Origin: Bacteroidota bacterium
GTDB lineage: Bacteria > Bacteroidota > Bacteroidia > Bacteroidales > Prolixibacteraceae
Reading direction: 5' to 3'
Length of the DNA: 5,433 nucleotides
Assembly (NCBI GenBank): GCA_030691295.1
Contig: JAUYEQ010000291.1
Span: 1 to 5,433 of the forward strand
Shown here: positions 1 through 5,433 of the stretch, in pieces
Layout: each line of letters begins with the position of its first letter
How positions within the stretch are numbered: position 1 is the stretch's first letter
The notes under the pieces: generated by a model
What the model saw: the letters and a program-made list of their open reading frames with translations, nothing else
What the model was told of the DNA's origin: nothing
Databases searched by the model: none
Translations under genes and position numbers: made by a program

Positions 1-2469
1 GTTTTGTCCTTCACTCAGAGCATCGGTAGCAATCAATAAATCAATTGGGTTCTTTAGCTTTTCGTATGTTTTCGAATCATTTTGAGCAATCCAATGAATC
101 CATTCGTCATACGCCTCCAGTCCCTCTAAATTGGTCTTGAAGTTCCATTCTCTATCTTTATAAAGCTTGGTATAAGGCGCAAACCGTTCAAGAATAGGCT
201 CGAAGTTCTTTGTTTCTTCAGTTGAATCATCGGTTTTTGAACCGCTACCACTAACTAAACCGATATTTCTAAATCCACGTTTTGTCAACTGATCGAAAAG
301 ATATTCAGCGGTATCACGATAAACTGTAAAAATGACCACTTTTTGATTGTTGTTATTATCCGACCGTTGCCTTTTATGTATGATCTTTTCAATTAGAACC
401 TGCAATTTTTCATCATCGCTCTTGTGGTTGTTTGGTTTAATTGCTTCTTTCTCAATTTTTCGCTCAAATTTCCGCAAGTTTACATAGAGGTTATCCAAAG
501 CATCTATATCTTTTTTTAGATCTTTTTTGAATAGTTCCAGATTTCCGGCTTCATCAATCTCCTTTATGCTGATTTTTAGTTTTTTACCTAAAGTGAACTC
601 TTCAAAATCTTCATCCGATTCATCGTCAAAAATTTCCTGACCATTGTTTTGAAGTTCAATATCTTCTTTATTATCCTGATAAGCTTTTATTCTATCCAGA
701 GCATTTTGATGGTGATCTTTAATCTTTTGTACCGTTGAGTAAAATGAGAACCAAGATGATTCAAGACGTTTTACTAACAAAATGTACATCATTTTCACCA
801 AGAAAAATTCACGTTGTTTTTCATCAAAAAGAATATTCTTTTCTACCGAATCGTCAATACTCAAATAAAACGATGGCTGATAACCGGAAAGCATGGGGGG
901 AAAGTGATCAAATAACTCTTCGAAATTCTCGAAATTGCCCAAACTCCGGGGAGTTACGAAGATATTTTCAGGTTTCTCAATTTTCGGGAAGAACAAATCA
1001 GGCTGATGACCATTGATCATTTTCCGAGTCCTTGCAACCGTTAATGAATCGGTTAAGGTGAAAAACCCAGCCGGTAATTTTTTGATGAAATCACTTATTC
1101 TTGGATTTGGTTCTTCACGCCAGTCATTAAACGCTTTTTGCGCCGAACGAAAAGTATAATCAATATTTCGAATACCCAATGAATTCTCAAAGCCATTAAC
1201 GTTGCCTTGAATCATTAACTTAAACTGATTACGAATGTCGTTTAAGGAGTTATTGATTGGAGTGGCAGACAACATCAGTACTTTTATGTCCTCATTGCTT
1301 TTTAAAACCTGATCCAACAGAAAGTTATACCTTTTTGACTTATCGTTTCGTAAATTATGGCTCTCGTCAATAACGATCAGTTTTGGTTTGTCGTTGGAGA
1401 AAAATTTATCGGCTCTATCGCTGTACGACTCCAAGCGTTCCATACTCATATCAGTATGAAACCGGATAAAGTAATCAAATTGATCTTTCTCAAATCTCGA
1501 TTCCTGAAATTTTCTGTATCGGTTCCAATTGTGCTGTAGTTTTTTAGGACATATTAATAGCACTTCACGACCTTGCAATTGAAAGAATTTCATTACGGCC
1601 AAAGCGCTCCAGGTTTTACCCAATCCGACAGCATCAGCCAAAATTGCTCCATTAAATTTCTGGAGCATTTTAATAAGACTTAAAGCACCTTTCTTTTGGA
1701 ATTCGTAAAGACTATTGTATATAACCGAGTTTTCCAATCTCCCAAGTTGCCTGTTAAACTCAGGGTCATTTAGATCGTCCATTATCTGCGAACCAAATAG
1801 TTCAAACAGAACTTTGTAATACAATTCTCTGGGAGTGTATTCAATAAATATTTTTTCAATTTGGTCGATCAAGTATTCTTTAAATGGAATTCTCTCTGTC
1901 TTGCCATTTTCAAGAATTATTGTTTTGAACTTATGGGCTTGAGGCTTATCCCATAATTGGTCGAACCAATCAGTAAGTTCCTTGTATTGATTGTTGTTCC
2001 CTGTCTCCGCAATATTCAGTTCTATGTTGTTCGTGATTTTCAGACCAGTTCCGGCCTCTGTTAGGTTTGAGCTTCCTGAGATAAAATATTTATCACGATC
2101 ATCTTTATTCTGTGGATAAAAAAGAAAACATTTAGCGTGGCAAAAATTTGGTTCAAGTGTTTTTGCTTCAACTTTATCCTGAAGTAAAAAATCAACTGAT
2201 TCCCTTGCAAGTTTATTCAGTTTTAATGCGGCTTCAATGGTAATGTTTTCATTTAGCAGATCGAGAGGGCGGTTGTCAATAGAATCTATATTTACAATAT
2301 CACCTAGGACAAGTCTGTAATTGGTAATTTTCTCGTTCACCTGATTCGACAAATAAGCCAATGCCCCAATAGTAAAGTATCCGGTAACAATATCGAGTTT
2401 CCCTTCATCAGTATATTTGGCAAGCCATTCATGGACTTTTAGGTTGGAATTTTCGTTATCTAAGATCAT
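1..2469 (-). CDS. PLD-like / SNF2-family helicase fusion protein, C-terminus cut by window edge
   Basis: This is an unbroken minus-strand frame of 823 codons with no stop before base 1. The N-terminal part resembles a phospholipase D-like nuclease domain: H111-A-K113, then GSSN at 132-135 followed by LTEAG, and N148-IELNI. The usual Asp of the HKD motif is not at its expected place, as in many PLD-like domains. A superfamily 2 helicase core follows: Q-motif-like YEFQ at 255-258, Walker A AVGLGKT at 280-286, DESH box at 368-371, SATPINN at 401-407, then after a long charged insertion (about 580-700, with an acidic stretch near 614-624) VVIFTVYRDTAEYL at 711-724 and motif V LLIATDALSEGQN at 811-823. 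Motif VI and the C-terminus lie outside the window. The start is forced, because a TGA codon sits directly before the ATG in frame. Such proteins are predicted ATP-driven DNA translocases with an attached nuclease-like module. A restriction or defence role is inferred from the family only. Confidence 0.9.
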   Translation of the reverse strand, partial: MILDNENSNLKVHEWLAKYTDEGKLDIVTGYFTIGALAYLSNQVNEKITNYRLVLGDIVNIDSIDNRPLDLLNENITIEAALKLNKLARESVDFLLQDKVEAKTLEPNFCHAKCFLFYPQNKDDRDKYFISGSSNLTEAGTGLKITNNIELNIAETGNNNQYKELTDWFDQLWDKPQAHKFKTIILENGKTERIPFKEYLIDQIEKIFIEYTPRELYYKVLFELFGSQIMDDLNDPEFNRQLGRLENSVIYNSLYEFQKKGALSLIKMLQKFNGAILADAVGLGKTWSALAVMKFFQLQGREVLLICPKKLQHNWNRYRKFQESRFEKDQFDYFIRFHTDMSMERLESYSDRADKFFSNDKPKLIVIDESHNLRNDKSKRYNFLLDQVLKSNEDIKVLMLSATPINNSLNDIRNQFKLMIQGNVNGFENSLGIRNIDYTFRSAQKAFNDWREEPNPRISDFIKKLPAGFFTLTDSLTVARTRKMINGHQPDLFFPKIEKPENIFVTPRSLGNFENFEELFDHFPPMLSGYQPSFYLSIDDSVEKNILFDEKQREFFLVKMMYILLVKRLESSWFSFYSTVQKIKDHHQNALDRIKAYQDNKEDIELQNNGQEIFDDESDEDFEEFTLGKKLKISIKEIDEAGNLELFKKDLKKDIDALDNLYVNLRKFERKIEKEAIKPNNHKSDDEKLQVLIEKIIHKRQRSDNNNNQKVVIFTVYRDTAEYLFDQLTKRGFRNIGLVSGSGSKTDDSTEETKNFEPILERFAPYTKLYKDREWNFKTNLEGLEAYDEWIHWIAQNDSKTYEKLKNPIDLLIATDALSEGQN

Positions 2470-2497
2470 TCATAAGGTCTGTTTTATTTTTGCTTAT

Positions 2498-2528
2498 CAA
2501 AAGTCTAAAAGTAAGGATTCTTGTTAAA
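2498..2528 (-). promoter_or_regulatory. Weak candidate promoter for the helicase gene
   Basis: Reading leftwards, TTTA (2528-2525) is followed after 19 bases by GACTTTTG (2505-2498). This departs by one base in each box from the Bacteroidota consensus TTTG-N19-TAnnTTTG. It would give a leader of about 20 bases before the ATG at 2469. A separate promoter is needed here, because the upstream RRM gene ends in a terminator. The AT-rich background makes chance matches likely, so this is tentative. Confidence 0.3.
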
Positions 2529-2605
2529 TAAACAGCACCAAATAATTCATAAATAATTAAATAAGTTCCATTAGACCATTTATACGAATATCACAGAAAT
2601 AACGT

Positions 2606-2660
2606 AAAAAAACCAAGGCCAGTAAAGCAAAGAATTTAACTTCTTCTCTTTACTGGCCTT
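2606..2660 (-). terminator. Rho-independent terminator of the RRM gene
   Basis: A perfect 13-bp inverted repeat pairs 2615-2627 (aaggccagtaaag) with 2648-2660. The stem can continue inward, past a 2x2 internal loop, by five more pairs (2630-2634 with 2641-2645), closing on a six-base loop. On the minus strand the stem is followed by GG and then seven T residues (2612-2606). On the plus strand no T run follows. It lies 66 bases beyond the stop of the RRM gene and so ends that transcript before the helicase gene. Confidence 0.9.
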
Positions 2661-2726
2661 TATGTAGTTGTAAAAATTAACTCAGTCAATTTTTACATTA
2701 ATAGCAAATCTTAAACGGTACGAAGA

Positions 2727-3197
2727 TTAGTATTCTGATCTTCTGTTTCCACCGGTGCTACCACCTCTGTTGAAACCGCCACCGCCGCCAGCGCTTCCGC
2801 CACGTTCACCGCCGCGTTCGCCACCACGATAGCCACCGCCACCGCCGCCGCCGCTTCCACCACGGAAACCGCCGCCGCCAGAGTTACCTCCGCGGAAACC
2901 GCCACCGCCGCCGCTTCCACCACGGAAACCACCGCCACCTGGACGTGTACCTTCTTTTTTCTCTTCAGCTTTATTTACAACAATTGTCCGGCCTTCAATC
3001 TCTGCGTTGTTCAGTTCTTCAATTGCTTTTTTAGCTTCTTCTTCGTTTGTCATTTCCACAAAACCAAAGCCTTTAGATCTTCCAGTAGCTCTGTCTGTGA
3101 TAATTTTTACGGATGTTACTTCTCCGTATTCTTCAAAAATTTCCTGTAATTCGCTTTCCTCAATCTTAAAGGGAAGGCTGCCAACAAAAATGTTCAT
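2727..3197 (-). CDS. RRM-domain RNA-binding protein with glycine/arginine-rich tail
   Basis: The 156-residue protein is complete. Residues 1-77 form one RNA recognition motif: RNP2 is IFVGSL at 3-8, and RNP1 is KGFGFVEM at 42-49 with the two exposed aromatic residues F44 and F46. The loop TDRATGRSKG before RNP1 is typical of the bacterial and eukaryotic glycine-rich RRM group. A short Lys/Glu linker (78-85) leads to a tail of Gly with FRGG, YRGG and ERGG units (86-148), ending NRRSEY. RRMs of this type bind single-stranded RNA, and small RRM proteins in Bacteroidota and cyanobacteria act as post-transcriptional regulators or RNA chaperones. The RGG-like tail may add non-specific RNA binding or self-association, which is inference. 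The gene stands alone, with a -7 element upstream and a terminator downstream. The tail is much richer in G and C than the surrounding DNA, because of Gly and Arg codons. Confidence 0.95.
   Translation of the reverse strand: MNIFVGSLPFKIEESELQEIFEEYGEVTSVKIITDRATGRSKGFGFVEMTNEEEAKKAIEELNNAEIEGRTIVVNKAEEKKEGTRPGGGGFRGGSGGGGGFRGGNSGGGGFRGGSGGGGGGGYRGGERGGERGGSAGGGGGFNRGGSTGGNRRSEY
2838..2927 (-). repeat. Three 30-base in-frame repeats encoding the FRGG-glycine decapeptide
   Basis: Residues 91-120 of the RRM protein consist of three ten-residue units, each beginning FRGG and continuing with Ser/Asn and Gly. At DNA level the first and third units are nearly the same: a 24-base block at 2847-2870 recurs exactly at 2907-2930, 60 bases away. 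The pattern suggests growth of the tail by tandem duplication. The degenerate unit beginning YRGG (123-126) continues the series. Confidence 0.8.
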
Positions 3198-3232
3198 AAA
3201 TAACTGTTTAAAAAATGAATAAATTAATTTTT

Positions 3233-3240
3233 CAAAAGTA
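3233..3240 (-). promoter_or_regulatory. -7 element (TACTTTTG) for the RRM gene
   Basis: On the minus strand TACTTTTG matches the Bacteroidota -7 consensus TAnnTTTG exactly. It would start transcription near 3227 and give a leader of about 30 bases before the ATG at 3197. No good -33 TTTG is found at 19-21 bases; the nearest TTTG (3258-3255) is only 14 bases upstream. The AT-rich leader has no Shine-Dalgarno sequence. Confidence 0.5.
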
Positions 3241-3569
3241 GTTATATTTTAATTCAAATTACATTCGCAATAATAATTTATTCCCTGTTACATTTTTTTT
3301 TATTTTTTTTAGTGGCCTAATGCCTAATTATTTACAGCTGATATACTTTGTCTTTCAATCATCGCAGCCGAAACAATCAAAAAACAATTGTATGAATGCC
3401 GAAATAAACTCTCCTGAAGGTTCCGTTATTCAAACTGAATCTAAATAACCATTTTTTATATTTTTCAAAAAATGATACCAAATACTTATAATTGCTTTAT
3501 TTTAATGTGTTTCAGCTTTTATAATGAAAGCACAAACTCCGAGTTGCTTACAATTACCATCTCGCCTTA

Positions 3570-3600
3570 TTTGTAGTATAAATTAAATCTTTTACTTTTG
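3570..3600 (+). promoter_or_regulatory. Bacteroidota-type sigma-ABfr promoter for the porin-paaK unit
   Basis: TTTG at 3570-3573 is followed by exactly 19 bases and then TACTTTTG at 3593-3600. Both boxes and the spacing match the primary-sigma promoter consensus of Bacteroides and Flavobacterium (TTTG-N19-21-TAnnTTTG). Transcription would begin near 3607 and leave a leader of about 150 bases before the porin start at 3757. No equally good promoter lies closer to the gene. Confidence 0.7.
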
Positions 3601-3660
3601 GTTCCAATTCTGAAAAATGGACTTAGGATACTGGAATCCATGTTATTCAGGGCAAAAAAC

Positions 3661-3686
3661 AAATCTGAAGAACCAAAAATCTGAAG
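3661..3686 (+). repeat. 10-base direct repeat in the porin leader
   Basis: AAATCTGAAG occurs at 3661-3670 and again at 3677-3686, a period of 16 bases. It lies downstream of the predicted start of transcription and 71 bases before the porin ATG. It could be a binding site for a regulator or an RNA-level element, but two copies of a 10-base word in an A-rich leader are modest evidence. Confidence 0.45.
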
Positions 3687-3756
3687 CGGAATTATCCCTT
3701 GAACACTATTATAGGGCTATTTGCTTTTCTGAACAATTGATCTATAACCAAAACAA

Positions 3757-5064
3757 ATGAAGAAATTATTGTCTGCATTTTTGTTCCTGTGCGCGATTAC
3801 GACTTTCGGACAGGAAGTTAAACCCAAAGAAGCCACCCTCGAATTTTATGGATTTGTTCGCTACGAAGCATTCTGGGACACCTACAAAGGCCTGAATGCT
3901 GCCAACGAACAGTTTTTCGTACTTCCGCTTTACGCAGGAATTGATGCCAACGGCGAACACATCAACCAAACGCCAACGTACAACTTTTCATCGATGGCCA
4001 CCCGTTTGGGGCTTCGAATAAACGGACCGGTAATTTTTAATGCCAAAACATCGGCAAATATCGAAACCGACTTTGCTGGAGACTTGGGTGCAAATCCTGC
4101 TATGTTCCGTGTGCGACAAGCCAATGCCGTTTTCAGTTGGGCCAAATCGTCATTGCTGGTTGGTCAAACCTGGCATCCGTTCTGGAGTGGAAAAGTGTTC
4201 CCTACAGTTGGCGGGTTGAATACCGGATGCCCGTTTCAGCCATTTAACCGAAGCCCCCAATTGAGGTATGACTATAAACCCAATGCCAAATTCATTTTAT
4301 CGGCAGCTATGGTTTCCGAATTCCAGTATAAGTCTTATGGCTTTATCAGGATCGATGCGATGAATCCAAAATCAATGACCATTGACAAAACGGATGCTTT
4401 TACCCGCAACGCCGGTGTCCCGGAACTGATTGCCAACATTGAAACAAACAATGGCGGATTTACGCTTGGAGCAGGAGCTAGCTTAAAATACATCAAGCCA
4501 ACTCTTTACACAGTTGGTACTGAAAGTAAAAAATACGTTTCTGATGATTTGGTTAAGGGACTTTCTTTTATGGGATACGCCCAGTACGTAAAAAACATGT
4601 TTACCATTCGGGCAAAAGCGGTTGTAGGACAAAACATGAACCACCTGACTATTCCCGGAGGTTATGGAGTGAAATCGGTCGATCAGGCAACCGGTGCAAT
4701 GAATTACACACCTTATAACACGCTCACAAGTTTCATCAACGCAGTGTATGGCAAAAAATATCAAGTGGGATTTTTTGCTGGCTACCTGAAAAATATGGGG
4801 ACAAATGATGCTCTTTATAATTTTGGAACTTCAGCCTCAGATCCTGCAGCAGTTACTCCAGGAATGGTTCCAAATGTGGCCTCAATTTACAGGGTTGCTC
4901 CGCATTTTGCCATTAACGTTTCAAAAGTTCGTTTGGTTTTCGAGTACGAACATACTTCAGCCGAATACGGAACCGGGAAAATCAACCTGGCTGACGGGCT
5001 TTACGGCAGTTCTACAGATGTGACCAACCACCGCGGACAATTAATGTTGATGTATTCTTTCTAA
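3757..5064 (+). CDS. DcaP-like outer-membrane beta-barrel porin
   Basis: The protein is complete at 435 residues. A Sec signal peptide (MKK, hydrophobic 4-14) probably ends after G18 in TTFG-QE. C12 is not in a lipobox, so this is not a lipoprotein. The mature part has the amphipathic, aromatic-rich strands of a barrel and ends in MLMYSF with the terminal Phe expected by the BAM machinery. The N-terminal third resembles DcaP-type porins: GFVRYEAFWD at 32-41, SSMATRLGLRI at 78-88, ANIETDFAGD at 100-109, FRVRQANAVFSW at 117-128 and LLVGQTWHPFW at 133-143. Known DcaP proteins are trimeric channels for carboxylic acids. Substrate here is unknown. The ligase gene follows after ten bases, which suggests uptake of an aromatic or other carboxylic acid for CoA activation (inference). 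The leader is A-rich with no Shine-Dalgarno. The family call is from motif memory; the outer-membrane location is firm. Confidence 0.85.
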   Translation: MKKLLSAFLFLCAITTFGQEVKPKEATLEFYGFVRYEAFWDTYKGLNAANEQFFVLPLYAGIDANGEHINQTPTYNFSSMATRLGLRINGPVIFNAKTSANIETDFAGDLGANPAMFRVRQANAVFSWAKSSLLVGQTWHPFWSGKVFPTVGGLNTGCPFQPFNRSPQLRYDYKPNAKFILSAAMVSEFQYKSYGFIRIDAMNPKSMTIDKTDAFTRNAGVPELIANIETNNGGFTLGAGASLKYIKPTLYTVGTESKKYVSDDLVKGLSFMGYAQYVKNMFTIRAKAVVGQNMNHLTIPGGYGVKSVDQATGAMNYTPYNTLTSFINAVYGKKYQVGFFAGYLKNMGTNDALYNFGTSASDPAAVTPGMVPNVASIYRVAPHFAINVSKVRLVFEYEHTSAEYGTGKINLADGLYGSSTDVTNHRGQLMLMYSF

Positions 5065-5074
5065 ACTGAACGAC

Positions 5075-5433
5075 ATGTATTGGGAAAATGAACTTGAAAC
5101 GCTGAACCGAACCGACCTCGAAAAACTTCAGGTCAAACGGCTGAAAAATACCATCCAGTCGGCTATGAACTCGCCGTATTATGGGAATTTGTACAAACAA
5201 ATGGGATTGTCTGCAGATTCGGTAAAATCGGTTGCCGACCTGCAAAAACTACCATTCACCGTTAAACAAAACCTGCGTGATAATTTTCCCTAAGGATTTC
5301 TTGGACTGCCGCAAAAAGAACTGATCCGTCTGCACAGTTCGAGCGGAACAACCGGTAATCCGACAGTTATTTTCCACAACCGCCACGACATTGATTCCTG
5401 GGCAAACCTGATGGCGCGTTCGTTGTTTTGCTC
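5075..5433 (+). pseudogene. paaK: Phenylacetate-CoA ligase, interrupted by in-frame TAA and cut by window edge
   Basis: Bases 5075-5290 encode 72 residues beginning MYWENELETL, with the conserved PaaK N-terminal pattern: LKNTIQSAMNSPYY, then DLQKLPFTVKQNLRDNFP. Codon 73 is TAA (5291-5293), where relatives have Tyr or Phe before the next Gly. The same frame continues with GFLGLP, then RLHSSSGTTGNPTV, where SSSGTTG (88-94 counting the stop as 73) is the ATP-binding P-loop of the adenylate-forming family, and DIDSWANLMARS, to the window edge. PaaK is usually about 430-440 residues, so roughly the first quarter is seen. It activates phenylacetate, or related aryl acids, to the CoA thioester with ATP in the cytoplasm. 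It starts ten bases after the porin stop and is likely co-transcribed. One base change from TAT or TAC explains the stop. Recent inactivation or a sequence error is more likely than recoding. Confidence 0.85.

Larger units (their letters stand above)
3198..3756. other. AT-rich divergent intergenic region without a gene
   Basis: These 559 bases separate the divergently read RRM and porin genes. All frames on both strands are broken by frequent stops, and nothing longer than about 70 codons opens here except antisense run-ons from the RRM gene. I see no tRNA, rRNA or IS end. It contains the RRM -7 element, a long T-rich run (about 3293-3310), an AT-only hairpin (3450-3457 with 3467-3474), the porin-direction promoter at 3570-3600, and the leader with a direct repeat. 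The stretch 3260-3565 has no feature I can name. It is long for this gene spacing, so an unrecognised small RNA or regulatory region is possible. Confidence 0.6.

Noticed and set aside
735..1016. 93-codon plus-strand frame
   Set aside because: It lies antisense inside the helicase gene, whose frame is continuous and rich in conserved motifs; the antisense product resembles nothing I know.
2838..2930. CRISPR-like repeats
   Set aside because: The repeats are in-frame glycine codons with no unique spacers.
2711..2938. 75-codon minus-strand Ala/Val-rich frame over the RRM gene tail
   Set aside because: It is the second frame of the Gly-codon repeats; its composition (AAAVAV repeats) follows directly from GGC/GGT runs and it has no independent start signal.
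3340..3352. Promoter-like TATACTTTG on the plus strand
   Set aside because: The spacing between TA and TTTG is one base instead of two and no -33 TTTG lies at the right distance.
3450..3474. AT-only inverted repeat (CATTTTTT with AAAAAATG, 9-base loop) as a terminator or operator
   Set aside because: The stem has one G-C pair and would be weak; no gene ends nearby, and such palindromes are common by chance in this AT-rich stretch.
3696..3718. Possible hairpin in the porin leader (CCCT with AGGG)
   Set aside because: Only four strong pairs around a loop of over ten bases; too weak to call a riboswitch or attenuator.
4483..4764. 93-codon minus-strand frame inside the porin gene
   Set aside because: It is antisense to a well-supported barrel protein and has no promoter or recognisable domain.

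Overview
The window looks like chromosomal DNA from a member of the Bacteroidota. Three things point there: -7 elements of the TAnnTTTG type (one with a TTTG box exactly 19 bases upstream), start codons with A-rich leaders and no obvious Shine-Dalgarno sequence, and gene types common in that phylum (an RRM protein with a glycine-rich tail, a DcaP-like outer-membrane barrel with a signal peptide ending FG-QE). A marine or anaerobic Marinilabiliales-type lineage is possible, but the sequence does not fix it.

Layout. Bases 1-2469 (minus strand) hold the first 823 codons of a large PLD-SNF2 helicase fusion that runs off the left edge; its reading frame is open throughout. Bases 2470-2726 hold its leader and a clear minus-strand terminator belonging to the next gene. 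Bases 2727-3197 (minus) encode a complete 156-residue RRM protein with a Gly/Arg-rich tail. Bases 3198-3756 are a 559-base AT-rich divergent region with no credible gene. It carries a -7 element for the RRM gene and an exact Bacteroidota-type promoter reading rightwards at 3570-3600, followed by a leader of about 150 bases with a 10-base direct repeat. Bases 3757-5064 (plus) encode a complete 435-residue DcaP-like outer-membrane porin. Ten bases later, at 5075, begins a phenylacetate-CoA ligase (paaK) that runs off the right edge and is interrupted by an in-frame TAA at codon 73.

How the parts relate. The porin and the ligase are probably one transcription unit: uptake of an aromatic or carboxylic acid followed by CoA activation is a reasonable inference, not shown directly. 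The RRM gene is a separate single-gene unit with its own terminator. The helicase is separately transcribed; PLD-SNF2 fusions are often met in restriction or phage-defence loci, but the genes that would show this lie outside the window. The strongest oddity is the nonsense codon in paaK, whose sequence after the stop, including the SSSGTTG nucleotide-binding loop, is intact in the same frame. I did not find a convincing new system in the window.
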